Assembly: GCF_014193585.1 (NCBI RefSeq)
Contig: NZ_BLXY01000013.1
Location: forward strand, 30,725-94,724
DNA length: 64,000 bases
Source: Geomonas paludis
GTDB lineage: Bacteria; Desulfobacterota; Desulfuromonadia; Geobacterales; Geobacteraceae
Direction of reading: 5' to 3'
This document shows, piece after piece, positions 55,197 through 63,122 of the stretch (positions within the stretch are counted from its first letter, which is position 1; the number at the start of each line of letters is the position of its first letter). Below the pieces are notes generated by a model that saw only the letters and a program-made list of their open reading frames with translations, ran no database searches and was not told the origin of the DNA. The position numbers and the translations under genes were made by a program.

Positions 55197-55475
55197 ATGA
55201 TTCTTACTGAGTTAATCACAATAGAAATGTTTGCTGAAAGAATGGCTATTTCCAGAGCTACCGCATATGACTGGAAGCAACGGGGAATCCTTGTCCAAGG
55301 GAAGCATTTCATTAAGTACGGTAGAATTGTCAGAATCTGCTGGAACTCAGATCTGATTGAATACCTGCTTGCAGGTTGTACTGTGGAGTTGCCTCCGGTG
55401 CATGCTCGGGTGCACGAGAGGAAGGAATCTTCGAAGTCAGTCGTAGGAACCCAGATAAACTGGGAATACGAATAG
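55197..55475 (+). CDS. excisionase-like/MerR-type helix-turn-helix protein
   Basis: 92 aa. ITIEMFAERMAISRATAYDW followed by KQRGILVQGKHFIKYGRIVR forms a short winged helix of the excisionase/AlpA type. Such proteins bend att DNA to favour excision by the partner integrase. It lies 58 bp before the main integrase gene. Confidence 0.65.
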   Translation: MILTELITIEMFAERMAISRATAYDWKQRGILVQGKHFIKYGRIVRICWNSDLIEYLLAGCTVELPPVHARVHERKESSKSVVGTQINWEYE

Positions 55476-55533
55476 CATTATGCTAAGATCGAAGCGGACT
55501 TTGGCTGGTGGGAGCGAGCTTCAGGAGGTATGA

Positions 55534-56856
55534 ATGAGGCAAAAACCCGCGAAAAAACAGCCCCTACTGGTCTTTGACAACTCAGAGAAGGGAAAGGGGG
55601 GATCGATTCTTCGGAAGCCTGGATCGAAGAAGTTATACATCTTGTTCACCTACCTCGGACGTCGGATCGAAAAGTCCACTGGTCTCGGTGATACACCAGA
55701 AAACCGCGAGCAGGTACGGAAGTGGCTTGACGGGGTGTTACGGAAACGCAATGCCGGAAAGCTTGTCTTCAGCGAGGCTTTTCCGGGTGCAAGCGAAGCA
55801 GAAAAGGCAGCGTTTGCAAAACTCGAAGGTCGCGACTATTCACCCGATCCTAAGGACGTATTCATCGGTGAGTACATCGAAGGCTGGGTGGCTGAGGTCG
55901 TTTCACTTTATCACGTTGGAAAGCGGGGAGATTATCTCGCCATTTTGAATGCCAGCATTAAGCCCTATTTTAAAGACATAACCTTTTACGACCTCACAAA
56001 ATTCGAGGTCAAAAAGTTTCTGGCTGGGATGACTTGCAAAATTGGAAAGAACAAAGGACAAACTGTGTCCCGTTCAAGGGCAAAAAATGTCATTACGGTT
56101 CTTCGCGCGCTTTTCGAAGATGCATGCGACAAATATCACTGGACCCTCCCTGACCCTTTTGCCAAAATGGAAAACAATCTCCCCAAGAAGAAGATGACTA
56201 AGCGCCAGATCTTCCGATTCACTGAAGTGACCCGGATTTTAGAAAACATTGACCTCTGGTATCGCCCAATGGTCGAATTCATGATTCTTACTGGCACGAT
56301 CCATAGTGAGGTGTCCGGTCTTCGGCGTAGCGATATCGGCCCCAACAAAATCCAGTTAGAGCAGTCAATTGTTCGGAAGGTGGAAAAGGATTCCCTCAAG
56401 GAAACCGCAAGATTCCGCAGTATTACAATCACCAAAAGGATTCGGAAAATCCTTGATGAGGTTCTTTCCAGGGGGGAGAGCAAATGGGCCTTCGCAGAGC
56501 CTAGCGGTGGCCCCTATCTCAGAGAAGGCTTCATCGAGCGCTACTGGAAACCTGCCCTTGAAAAAGCCGGGGTTGCTTATCGCCCACCTTACAGCCTTAG
56601 GCACAGCTTTGCTGCGTGGAGCCTCGTCGCTGGGGTAGACCCGCTCCGCCTCGTCAACCTCATGGGGCACGCTAACAAGCAGATGATTTTCGAAACTTAC
56701 GGAGATTATCTCGAAGGGATCGAAGAAGACGCCGAGGATATCCGGAACTACATGGGCAGGGATTACGTCGAGTACAGAAGAAAGCCCCTGTCCTCCTACA
56801 AAGCCTTTTCTTGTGAAAGTCCTTGTGAAAGCCAGGGGCTTGCACTGCATAACTAG
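55534..56856 (+). CDS. tyrosine-recombinase integrase of the island
   Basis: 440 aa with an arm-binding N-terminus, a SAM-like core-binding domain (about 110-200) and a C-terminal catalytic domain. PYSLRHSFAAW supplies the conserved Arg and second His, LMGHANKQMIFETYGDY the distal His and the nucleophile Tyr. The usual first Arg (TGxRxxE) reads TGTIHSEVSGL here, a substitution known in some phage-integrase subfamilies. The stop codon is 19 bp from the att repeat, the classic position for an integrase that uses tRNA-Ser as its target. Confidence 0.9.
   Translation: MRQKPAKKQPLLVFDNSEKGKGGSILRKPGSKKLYILFTYLGRRIEKSTGLGDTPENREQVRKWLDGVLRKRNAGKLVFSEAFPGASEAEKAAFAKLEGRDYSPDPKDVFIGEYIEGWVAEVVSLYHVGKRGDYLAILNASIKPYFKDITFYDLTKFEVKKFLAGMTCKIGKNKGQTVSRSRAKNVITVLRALFEDACDKYHWTLPDPFAKMENNLPKKKMTKRQIFRFTEVTRILENIDLWYRPMVEFMILTGTIHSEVSGLRRSDIGPNKIQLEQSIVRKVEKDSLKETARFRSITITKRIRKILDEVLSRGESKWAFAEPSGGPYLREGFIERYWKPALEKAGVAYRPPYSLRHSFAAWSLVAGVDPLRLVNLMGHANKQMIFETYGDYLEGIEEDAEDIRNYMGRDYVEYRRKPLSSYKAFSCESPCESQGLALHN
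56810..56846. other. putative integrase arm-binding sites, right end
   Basis: CTTGTGAAAGT at 56810-56820 and CTTGTGAAAG at 56822-56831, then GGGGCTTGCACT at 56835-56846. They match left-end motifs at 18466-18476 (direct) and 18352-18363 (inverted). The repeats lie inside the last codons of the integrase gene. Confidence 0.5.
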
Positions 56857-56875
56857 CTGATTAAGCAGTGATTAA

Positions 56876-56900
56876 AATGGCGGAGAGATAGGGATTCGAA
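56876..56900. repeat. right attachment-site direct repeat (attR core)
   Basis: 25 bp identical to 18323-18347. Except for its first two bases it forms the 3' end of the tRNA-Ser gene, including the encoded CCA. Confidence 0.9.
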
Positions 56901-56965
56901 CCCTAGGTACCTTTCGGTACACCTGATTTCGAGTCAGGCACCATCGACCACTCGGACATCTCTCC
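56878..56965 (-). tRNA. tRNA-Ser (anticodon CGA)
   Basis: 88 nt with encoded CCA. The acceptor stem GGAGAGA pairs with TCTCTCC; the anticodon stem-loop is CTGA-CTCGAAA-TCAG (anticodon CGA, codon UCG). A long variable arm (GTACCGAAAGGTAC) marks it as serine, and the T-loop reads GGTTCGAATCC. It is intact, but its natural terminator now lies 38 kb away at the left end of the island. Confidence 0.95.
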
Positions 56966-57057
56966 GGATATGCTGTTGTCAAAGGAGCGCACTCCTCAGA
57001 GCAGAAAGATATACCTTATTCCAAAGAGAAATTCAACCCTGTTGTGGCGCCCTGGCT

Positions 57058-57318
57058 TCAGTAGGTAAGTCCGGCATAGAAATCCTGCAGATATTGCCGC
57101 TGTGTCTTGGTCAGAACGCCCCTGGTATCTATCTCCGACAGAATGCGCCAGATCAGGCCCAGCTCGCTGTACACCCTGAGCACGGCGGTGAGCTTGTGGC
57201 GGGAATGGTCTTCCGACGCTATCGTCCCCTGCAGCAGTTCTTCCGTATAGGTCGCCAGTCGGGTGATCTCATGGTGCGTGGCCATGATGGAATTGGGGGT
57301 GATTTCTTCAATTTGCAT
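57058..57318 (-). CDS. small protein of unknown function
   Basis: 86 aa, helical, with no signal or membrane segment. A Shine-Dalgarno-like GAGGGG precedes the ATG. It lies between tRNA-Ser and tadA. Not recognised. Confidence 0.6.
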   Translation of the reverse strand: MQIEEITPNSIMATHHEITRLATYTEELLQGTIASEDHSRHKLTAVLRVYSELGLIWRILSEIDTRGVLTKTQRQYLQDFYAGLTY

Positions 57319-57407
57319 AGGCCCCTCTCAAAGCCGGAAAAGAGATTGGATGTCTTAAACTTTCGGCTCGGGGCGAAGAAAGGTTTAGCGCTTTTTTCTC
57401 TTTTTTT

Positions 57408-57896
57408 TCAGCTGTTGGAGGACAACCGCTCCTGCTTCTTCTGGGCACGCAACTTCACGAAGAAAGCGGAGAGCATGCCGGAGGTTTCCGCGCCGCGCAC
57501 GCCGGGGGTGAGAACGACGCTGTGGTTCAGTCTCTTGTCATCGGAGAAGTCGAAAAGGGATCCGGCAGCCCCCCCCTTGGGGTCATAGCTGCCGAAGACC
57601 ACGCGGTCCAGGCGCGAGAGGATGATGGCTCCCATGCACATAGTGCAGGGCTCGAGGGTGACGTAGAGGGTAGCGCCGGTAAGGCGCCAACTGGCAAGCT
57701 TCTTCGCGGCCTTCCGTATGGCGATCATTTCGGCATGGGCGGAAGGGTCCTGTTTGCTTTCACGCAGGTTGTGTCCCCGCGCGATGACGGCTCCGTCTTT
57801 CACTATCACGGCGCCGATCGGTACCTCGCCGATGGCTTCGGCCTTTTGGGCCTCGTCGATGGCCTTGCCCATCCAGTAGTGGTCGTCTTTGATCAT
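57408..57896 (-). CDS. tadA: tRNA-specific adenosine deaminase
   Basis: 162 aa. The zinc-dependent deaminase motifs HAEMIAI and PCTMCMGAI are intact, with the family's AIVKDG-like and SYDPKGGAAGS segments. It converts the wobble adenosine of tRNA-Arg(ACG) to inosine, an essential step. Length and motif spacing are standard. Confidence 0.93.
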   Translation of the reverse strand: MIKDDHYWMGKAIDEAQKAEAIGEVPIGAVIVKDGAVIARGHNLRESKQDPSAHAEMIAIRKAAKKLASWRLTGATLYVTLEPCTMCMGAIILSRLDRVVFGSYDPKGGAAGSLFDFSDDKRLNHSVVLTPGVRGAETSGMLSAFFVKLRAQKKQERLSSNS

Positions 57897-57924
57897 GCTT
57901 CCTTCTTTTGTTGCAGCACTGCAG

Positions 57925-57965
57925 GTCCCTCACCCCCGCCCCTCTCCCGGTGGGCGAGGGGAGAC
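57925..57965. repeat. dispersed GC-rich intergenic repeat (copy 2)
   Basis: CCCTCACCCCCGCCCCTCTC followed by CCGGTGGGCGAGGGGAGA, similar to 9748-9783 and 63071-63110. Confidence 0.6.
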
Positions 57966-57969
57966 AATC

Positions 57970-58389
57970 CTAGTGCAGTCCCTCGCCGGTGGTGGTCATG
58001 ACGAGTTTGCCGTGCTTGACGCCTTTTACGCCGATCAGCTCGTCGGCGATGCGGCGCACGTCGCGGGCCTTGCCGCGGACCACCAGGACTTCGAGGCAGT
58101 TGTGGGCATCGAGGTGAACGTGTAGTGCGGATATGATCTGGTCGTGGTGGGCGTGCTGGTGCTCGGTGAGCTTGTCCGAGAGGTCGCGCACGTGGTGGTT
58201 GTAAACCAGGGTCACCGTGCCGACGCCTTCTTTTTCACCTTCTTCCCAGTCGAGCTCGACTTGGGCGGCCCGGATCAGGTCGCGGATCGCCTCCGAGCGA
58301 TTGGCGTAACCCTTCTGCTCGATGAGCCGGTCGAAGCTCTCCAGCAACTGGTCGTCCATGGAAATGCCGAATCTAACCGTCTCGCCCAT
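57970..58389 (-). CDS. nikR: nickel-responsive transcriptional regulator NikR
   Basis: 139 aa. An N-terminal ribbon-helix-helix ([20 protein letters not shown], then [12 protein letters not shown]) precedes an ACT-like nickel-binding domain with the ligand set [37 protein letters not shown]. NikR represses nickel uptake or hydrogenase genes when nickel is abundant. No nik transport genes are adjacent. Confidence 0.93.
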
Positions 58390-58454
58390 GCATGACTCTC
58401 CTTGAAAAAAAGTGCCTTACTATACGTGAAAGACAAAAGAGAGTCAAAACCCAC

Positions 58455-58650
58455 CTTCGCGCTACGCGCTACGGTGGGCAAGCCCTCGCACGCAAAGCCG
58501 CCAAGCAAGGCTTAAAACGGTTAACAGGGATAAAAGGGATAAAGGGGATGGCCAACCACGATTTGGTTGTATCCCTTTTATCCCCTTTATCCCTGTTTGT
58601 TTATGAAGTTGGTCTCTTTGCGCCTTTGCGGCTTTGCGTGGCAGAGCTTT
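58455..58650. repeat. composite intergenic repeats with a long quasi-palindrome
   Basis: At 58521-58597, AACAGGGATAAAAGGGATAA is mirrored by TATCCCCTTTATCCCTGTT, forming a long hairpin; a second copy of the unit lies at 62351-62450. Outside it, GCACGCAAAGCCGCCAAG (about 58486) and GCGGCTTTGCGTGGCAG (about 58629) form another inverted pair, and a related CTCACGCAAAGCCGCAAAG occurs at about 63865. The arms could act as terminators or protein-binding repeats. Confidence 0.65.
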
Positions 58651-58654
58651 TGGA

Positions 58655-59539
58655 CTATTTGAGGTAGCTGCGGATGCCGGGCTCGAAGTTGACGGGCTCG
58701 AACTGAAAGGTCTTGCGCCAGCTGCCGTCGCAGGTGTTGCCTTGCACCAGCATGGCTATCTGGTCCGATGTGATGGGGAAGAAGGAAAAGCCCTCGAAGA
58801 AGGGTACTACCAGCCGCATGAGCGAAAGCGGATTCTTTATCTTGGCGACGTGACTCTTGCCGAGCACGCGACCGATGACGTCGAGCAACTCGTTGTAGCT
58901 GTAACGGTCGGGCCCGCACAGTTCATACTGCTGACCTATAGTTTCGGGTTTATCCAGGGCGTCGGCAAAGCAGCGGGCGACGTCGTCGGCGGAGATGGGC
59001 TGCAACTGGTACTCTCCGTCTCCGATGACGGGCATGGCCGGGAAGGTGCGCATGTAGCCCGCCAGCATGTTGATGAATTCGTCCTTCGGCCCGAAGACGA
59101 TGGAGGGGCGGAAGATGGTGTAGTCGAGGCCGGACTGCCGCACCAGTTCTTCCGCCTGGTATTTGCTCTTGAAGTAACGGGCGGTGCTGTCGGCGCGGGT
59201 CCCCAGGGCCGACATCTGCAGGTGGCGCCGCACGTTGCCTTTTCTCGCTGCCGCCAGGATGCTCGCGGTGCCCTCCACGTGCAGGCGCTGGAAGGTGATT
59301 CCCCGTCCCGGGAACTCTCTGATGATCCCGACCAGGTTGATGGTGGCATCGCAGCCGCGCACGGCTTCCTCGAACGTTTCCGGCTTGGTGACGTCACCGA
59401 CAATTTCCTCGACGTCGGGCTCGGTGCTCCCCAGGCTCCTGCGATGCACCAGCAGCCTCAAGCTGTGCCCGCGCGCCAGAAGCGCTTCTCTTACATGTCC
59501 CCCCACGAAACCGGTGCCGCCAGCCAAAAAGATCAACAT
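58655..59539 (-). CDS. NAD(P)-dependent epimerase/NDUFA9-like oxidoreductase
   Basis: 294 aa. The N-terminal Rossmann motif FLAGGTGFVGGHV is followed by LRLLVHRR, GDVTKPETFEEAVRGCDATI and an atypical short-chain active-site region. The pattern fits the extended/atypical SDR group related to the complex I subunit NDUFA9 and YbjT. The substrate is unknown. Neighbours give no pathway hint. Confidence 0.82.
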   Translation of the reverse strand: MLIFLAGGTGFVGGHVREALLARGHSLRLLVHRRSLGSTEPDVEEIVGDVTKPETFEEAVRGCDATINLVGIIREFPGRGITFQRLHVEGTASILAAARKGNVRRHLQMSALGTRADSTARYFKSKYQAEELVRQSGLDYTIFRPSIVFGPKDEFINMLAGYMRTFPAMPVIGDGEYQLQPISADDVARCFADALDKPETIGQQYELCGPDRYSYNELLDVIGRVLGKSHVAKIKNPLSLMRLVVPFFEGFSFFPITSDQIAMLVQGNTCDGSWRKTFQFEPVNFEPGIRSYLK

Positions 59540-59730
59540 ACAAGCCTCCGCCGTATCTTTGCCGCTCCTCAGAGTACCAAAAGTTCCCTTCCCGGCTTAT
59601 AACAACAGCCGATAGTGTAGCAGGAGTTGCTGGAATCTCCATTTAGGCAACCATGTGTATACAAAATCTTGTGCTCGCGCCTATCTTGTGTTAAAAAGCC
59701 TTTCACAACAAAGACTAGAGGAGACCCGCC

Positions 59731-60207
59731 ATGGCTGAGCAAGGTGATGTCTGTTACACATTTGAAGCTGCGATCGAAATGGCCGCCCAGATGGAAAACG
59801 AGGGATTCCGCGCTTATCTTGCCGCGCTCCGCATCGTGAAAGACAAGGCTGCCCGTCAGATCATCAAGGAAGCCGCCTTCGACGAGCTTGAGCACAAGCA
59901 CCAGTTGGAGAAGGCGCTGATTGAAGGGGAGATGAAAGGGGGAGAGGGGCTGCACCAGCCGGTGCCGACCATGAACCTCGATTACGTGCTGCCGAAGAAG
60001 GAGCTCCGCCCCGATTCCACGGCCCGCGACGCCATGGCCTACGCCATCCACCTCGAGAAAGGTTCCATCGACTTCTACGACCGGATGTCCCGCGGCTGCG
60101 AAGGCGCTCCCATGGCGGTGCTGTTCAAGAAGATGCTGGCCGACGAGTCCCGCCACCTCCAGGAGCTGGAAGACCTGTACGAGCAGCACTTCATGACCGA
60201 GAACTAG
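59731..60207 (+). CDS. ferritin-like/rubrerythrin-type diiron protein
   Basis: 158 aa, two symmetric halves of a four-helix bundle with ExxH ligands: EAAIEMAAQMENEGF, DELEHKHQLE, LEKGSIDFYDRM and DESRHLQELE. No rubredoxin domain follows, so it is the erythrin-only type. It probably handles peroxide or iron in an anaerobe. Start chosen at the ATG with AGAGGAGA upstream. Confidence 0.88.
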   Translation: MAEQGDVCYTFEAAIEMAAQMENEGFRAYLAALRIVKDKAARQIIKEAAFDELEHKHQLEKALIEGEMKGGEGLHQPVPTMNLDYVLPKKELRPDSTARDAMAYAIHLEKGSIDFYDRMSRGCEGAPMAVLFKKMLADESRHLQELEDLYEQHFMTEN

Positions 60208-60232
60208 CCCGGCCTCTTCAGGTCGCATGGGG

Positions 60233-60270
60233 ATAAAAAAATCCCCTCCTTTGCGGGAGGGGATTTTTTA
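60233..60270. terminator. bidirectional Rho-independent terminator
   Basis: AAAAAATCCCCTCC / GGAGGGGATTTTTT hairpin between two convergent genes, with runs suitable for both strands. Confidence 0.9.
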
Positions 60271-60294
60271 TTTTCTGACGTATCAGCTGGTTCC

Positions 60295-60747
60295 TTAGAG
60301 GATTTCCACCAGCTTGAGGTCGAAGTTGAGCGCCTGGCCCGCCAGCGGGTGGTTGGCGTCGATGGTGATGGTTGCGTCGTTGACCTCGGTCACCATCACG
60401 TTGAAGATCTGCCCGTCCTCCTGGGTCACTTCCAGCTGCTGCCCGACTTCCGGGTTCATCTCCGGGGGGAGGTCGCCGCGCGGCACCACCGCCACCATCT
60501 CGTTCATCCTTTCACCGTAGGCTTCGTCAACGGGAATGTGGATGGTCTTGGATTCGCCGACGGAAAGCCCTTTGACCCCCGCCTCGAAGCCCGGAATGAC
60601 CTGGCCGGAGCCGATGACGAATTCCAGCGGGCCGTGCCCGCAGCCGCAATCGTCTTCGCCGCACTCGGAAGAGTCGAACACGGTGCCGTCGTCCAGTCTC
60701 CCTGTATAATGAACCTTTACGCGGTCCCCGTCTTTAGCTTGTGCCAT
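60295..60747 (-). CDS. FKBP-type peptidyl-prolyl isomerase, SlyD-like
   Basis: 150 aa from the ATG at 60747 (GAGGTG upstream). FKBP core: VKVHYTGRLDDGTVFDSS, GSGQVIPGFEAGVKGLSVGE and a C-terminal ANHPLAGQALNFDLKLVEI, the last typical of SlyD with its insert-in-flap chaperone domain between. A short Cys/Asp insert (CGEDDCGCGHGP, about 25-36) after FDSSE is unusual for the family and may bind metal. There is no long His-rich tail. Confidence 0.85.
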   Translation of the reverse strand: MAQAKDGDRVKVHYTGRLDDGTVFDSSECGEDDCGCGHGPLEFVIGSGQVIPGFEAGVKGLSVGESKTIHIPVDEAYGERMNEMVAVVPRGDLPPEMNPEVGQQLEVTQEDGQIFNVMVTEVNDATITIDANHPLAGQALNFDLKLVEIL

Positions 60748-60929
60748 ATTGTTCACCTCGCATGTTTGGATATAAGCTTCAGAGGGTACCAGATGGCCGC
60801 AATATTATCCACCGTTTAATTCCCCCTGTCGTCTACTCGCCCGCCTTGCGCCGCCGTTCACGTTCCCGCCGAATTTATCTTTTGTCAAATCCATCACGGA
60901 AATGGTATGTATCTACCCTTGGGGGATTC

Positions 60930-61451
60930 ATGGAAACGAAGAACAGGGCAATGCTTTTCAACGGCCTCGTGGTCGGCATCGAGCAGATGGACGTGCTCAT
61001 CGGCGACCAGGGGTGGTACACCTACCAGGTCGTCCGCCATCCCGGCGGCGCCGGCGTGCTCGCGCTGCACGACGACGGCTGCGTCACGCTGATCCGGCAA
61101 CTGCGCCCCGCGGTGGAGGACTTCCTGCTGGAAGTCCCGGCCGGCAGGCTCGCCCCCGGTGAGGACCCGCAACTGTGCGCCGCGCGCGAGCTGATGGAAG
61201 AAACCGGACTGGTAGCGCAGAAGATCGTTTCCCTGGGCGTCATCCATCCCTCGCCCGGTGTCTTCGACGAGGTGGTGCATCTCTACCTCGCCACCGGCCT
61301 TTCCCAGGGGGAGGCGGCACCGGAAGCCTACGAGGAAATATCCTGCCAGAAGATACCGTTTGACCAGGCCTTGGCGATGGCGGCCAACGGCAGCATCACC
61401 GACGGCAAGACCATCGTGGCGCTTTTGCGTGCCCAGAGGCACCTGGCATGA
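60930..61451 (+). CDS. Nudix hydrolase, ADP-ribose pyrophosphatase type
   Basis: 173 aa from the ATG at 60930; longer in-frame starts lack a ribosome site. A complete Nudix box is present: GEDPQLCAARELMEETGL within PAGRLAPGEDPQLCAAREL. The N-terminal part matches ADP-ribose/sugar-nucleotide hydrolases. It overlaps the next gene by 4 bp, so the two are co-expressed. Confidence 0.88.
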   Translation: METKNRAMLFNGLVVGIEQMDVLIGDQGWYTYQVVRHPGGAGVLALHDDGCVTLIRQLRPAVEDFLLEVPAGRLAPGEDPQLCAARELMEETGLVAQKIVSLGVIHPSPGVFDEVVHLYLATGLSQGEAAPEAYEEISCQKIPFDQALAMAANGSITDGKTIVALLRAQRHLA

Positions 61452-62353
61452 TACTGACGGCACGGATAGACGCGGAGCAGGCGGGGCTCAGGCTGGACGA
61501 TGCGGCGAAGCTGCTGTTCCCCCAACTCTCCAAGGGTGAGATCCGCAGGGTCATCGACTGGGGCGGCTGCAACATCAACCAGGTGCTGGTCCGGGTGGCA
61601 TCGCGGCAGGTGAAGGAAGGGGACGAGGTCGCCCTGGGGCTGATGGAGGCGGACCGCTGCATCGACCTGGTGTACCAGAAGCACGAGCTCCTTTACGAGG
61701 ACAAGGATTTCCTGGCCGTGTACAAGGCGGTCGGGGTCAACAGCCAGCGCACGCCGTACCAGTTGAAGGGGACGGTCGAGTATGCGGTCGAGTGCTACAT
61801 GAAGAGCATCGGCCTGCGGGATCCGTCCCGCGTGGTGCACCGTCTGGACCGCGGCACCAGCGGCGTGATGTTCTTTCCCAAGCACAAGCAGGCAGCGACG
61901 CTCATCTCCAACCTCCTGAAAGAGGGGAAGGTGCAGAAGACTTACTGGGCGCTGGTGTCCGGTTCGCCGGATCAGCAGAGCTGGAAGGTGGATGCGCCGC
62001 TGGACCGGGTCAGCAAGTTCCGCTACGGCGTGTCGCTCAGGGGGAAACCGGCGCGCACCGTCTTCAACGTATTGGGCGAAGGGGGCGGGGTGACCGCCAT
62101 CGAGGCGAAGCCGCTTACCGGGCGCACCCACCAGATCCGCGTGCACCTGGCCCATTCCGGGTTCCCCATCATCGGGGACGAGAGCTACGGCGGGATTCCC
62201 GCCAGCAGGATGATGCTGCATTGCCGGGCCATGCGTTTCACCGGTCCGCGCGGCAAGATCATCGAGGCGGTGGCGCCGCTCGATGCGGAGTTCCTGGAGG
62301 CCGCGCCGGAAGGGGCATTCGAGCAGCCGGACGGAGAGGCAACAGCATATTAA
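61448..62353 (+). CDS. RluA-family pseudouridine synthase
   Basis: 301 aa. An N-terminal S4 RNA-binding domain (AGLRLDDAAKLLFPQLSKGE) is followed by the catalytic motif HRLDRGTSGVMFF with the essential Asp, and the closing GRTHQIRVHLAHSGFPIIGD. It converts uridine to pseudouridine in rRNA or tRNA; the exact target (RluC/RluD-like) cannot be set by eye. Confidence 0.9.
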   Translation: MILTARIDAEQAGLRLDDAAKLLFPQLSKGEIRRVIDWGGCNINQVLVRVASRQVKEGDEVALGLMEADRCIDLVYQKHELLYEDKDFLAVYKAVGVNSQRTPYQLKGTVEYAVECYMKSIGLRDPSRVVHRLDRGTSGVMFFPKHKQAATLISNLLKEGKVQKTYWALVSGSPDQQSWKVDAPLDRVSKFRYGVSLRGKPARTVFNVLGEGGGVTAIEAKPLTGRTHQIRVHLAHSGFPIIGDESYGGIPASRMMLHCRAMRFTGPRGKIIEAVAPLDAEFLEAAPEGAFEQPDGEATAY

Positions 62354-62450
62354 CAGGGATAAAAGGGATGAAGGGGATAACGGCAAAGACAGAGGAAAAA
62401 TCCAAAGCTTGAGGCCTTATCCCTTCTATCCCCTTTATCCCTGTTAGACA
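62351..62450. repeat. quasi-palindromic AACAGGGATAAAAGGGAT repeat (copy 2)
   Basis: AACAGGGATAAAAGGGATGA at the left is mirrored by TATCCCCTTTATCCCTGTT at the right, the same unit as at 58521-58597. It sits directly behind a gene, where it may act as a terminator. Confidence 0.65.
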
Positions 62451-62484
62451 GGTTTTTTCACTAAACGTAACTACGGAGGGTTCT

Positions 62485-62952
62485 ATGAAGAAGACATTGT
62501 TGATTGCCCTGTTCCCGGTGGTATTGCTGGTAGCGGGAGCCCTGGCGGTGTGGGGCGACGAGCAAGCGGTTAAACCGGGCTGCGGCAACTGCGCCAAGAT
62601 GCAGCAACAGGTGCAGCAGCAGGCTCCCTGCGCCAACTGCCCCAAGGCGGCTGCCATCGAGCAGGGTGCCGCTCCTTGCGCGAATTGCCCCAAAGCGGCT
62701 GCTGCCGATCAAGGCGCCGCTGCTCCTTGCGCGAACTGCCCGAAGCAGGGTGGCGCCGCACAGCAGCCGGGTTGCGACAAGTGCCCGAAGGGGGCAGCTG
62801 TCCAGCCTGCTTGCGATAAATGCCAGAAGCTGAAAGGCGCCGACGCTGCTCCCGCAGCGGGTTGCGCGAAGTGCGCGAAGCTGCAGCAGGACCAGGCCCC
62901 CGCGGACCAGCCGGTCCAGAAGGGGTGCTGCAACAAGCAGAAGGCTCTGTAA
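62485..62952 (+). CDS. exported CxxC-repeat protein
   Basis: 155 aa with a signal peptide (MKKTLLIALFPVVLLVAGALAVWG). The mature part contains seven CxxC units (GCGNCAK, PCANCPK three times, GCDKCPK, ACDKCQK, GCAKCAK) and ends GCCNKQ. The units are spaced by Ala/Gln-rich linkers. No heme-type CxxCH is present, so metal binding rather than cytochrome function is likely. A good Shine-Dalgarno (GGAGGG) precedes the ATG and a terminator follows. Confidence 0.8.
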   Translation: MKKTLLIALFPVVLLVAGALAVWGDEQAVKPGCGNCAKMQQQVQQQAPCANCPKAAAIEQGAAPCANCPKAAAADQGAAAPCANCPKQGGAAQQPGCDKCPKGAAVQPACDKCQKLKGADAAPAAGCAKCAKLQQDQAPADQPVQKGCCNKQKAL

Positions 62953-62990
62953 AACCGCGGTACGGGCTTCGGCCGGCCGGCGCGAATGAA

Positions 62991-63021
62991 AAGGGGACTG
63001 GCTCTATGAGCCGGTCCCCTT
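62991..63021 (+). terminator. terminator after the CxxC-repeat gene
   Basis: AAGGGGACTGGCTC / GAGCCGGTCCCCTT hairpin, one mismatch, followed by TGTTTATTT. It shares its arm with the 15998-16108 repeat. Confidence 0.7.
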
Positions 63022-63070
63022 GTTTATTTGCTACTGTTACGAAGATGCTACTTCCGGAAGTGATGGCCAG

Positions 63071-63110
63071 TTCCCCCACCCCCTACCTCCCTCCCGCAAG
63101 GGGAGGGGGA
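63071..63110. repeat. dispersed GC-rich intergenic repeat (copy 3)
   Basis: CCCCCACCCCCTACCTCCCT followed by CCCGCAAGGGGAGGGGG, the same type as at 9670-9785 and 57925-57965. Confidence 0.55.
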
Positions 63111-63122
63111 CGAAGAAAAACG

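Larger units (their letters stand above)
18323..56900. mobile_element. tRNA-Ser-integrated genomic island carrying a dpd DNA-modification/restriction system
   Basis: The 38.6-kb segment is bounded by a 25-bp perfect direct repeat (18323-18347 and 56876-56900). The right repeat is the 3' end of an intact tRNA-Ser gene, and a tyrosine-recombinase gene ends 19 bp inside that repeat. Inside are further recombinases (53240-54230, 25948-26502), an excisionase-like gene, a phage-like repressor region, a Fic protein, pseudogenes and the dpd cluster. Base composition is patchier and locally more A/T-rich than in the flanks. No conjugation or capsid genes are seen, so its mode of transfer is unknown. 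Confidence 0.9.
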
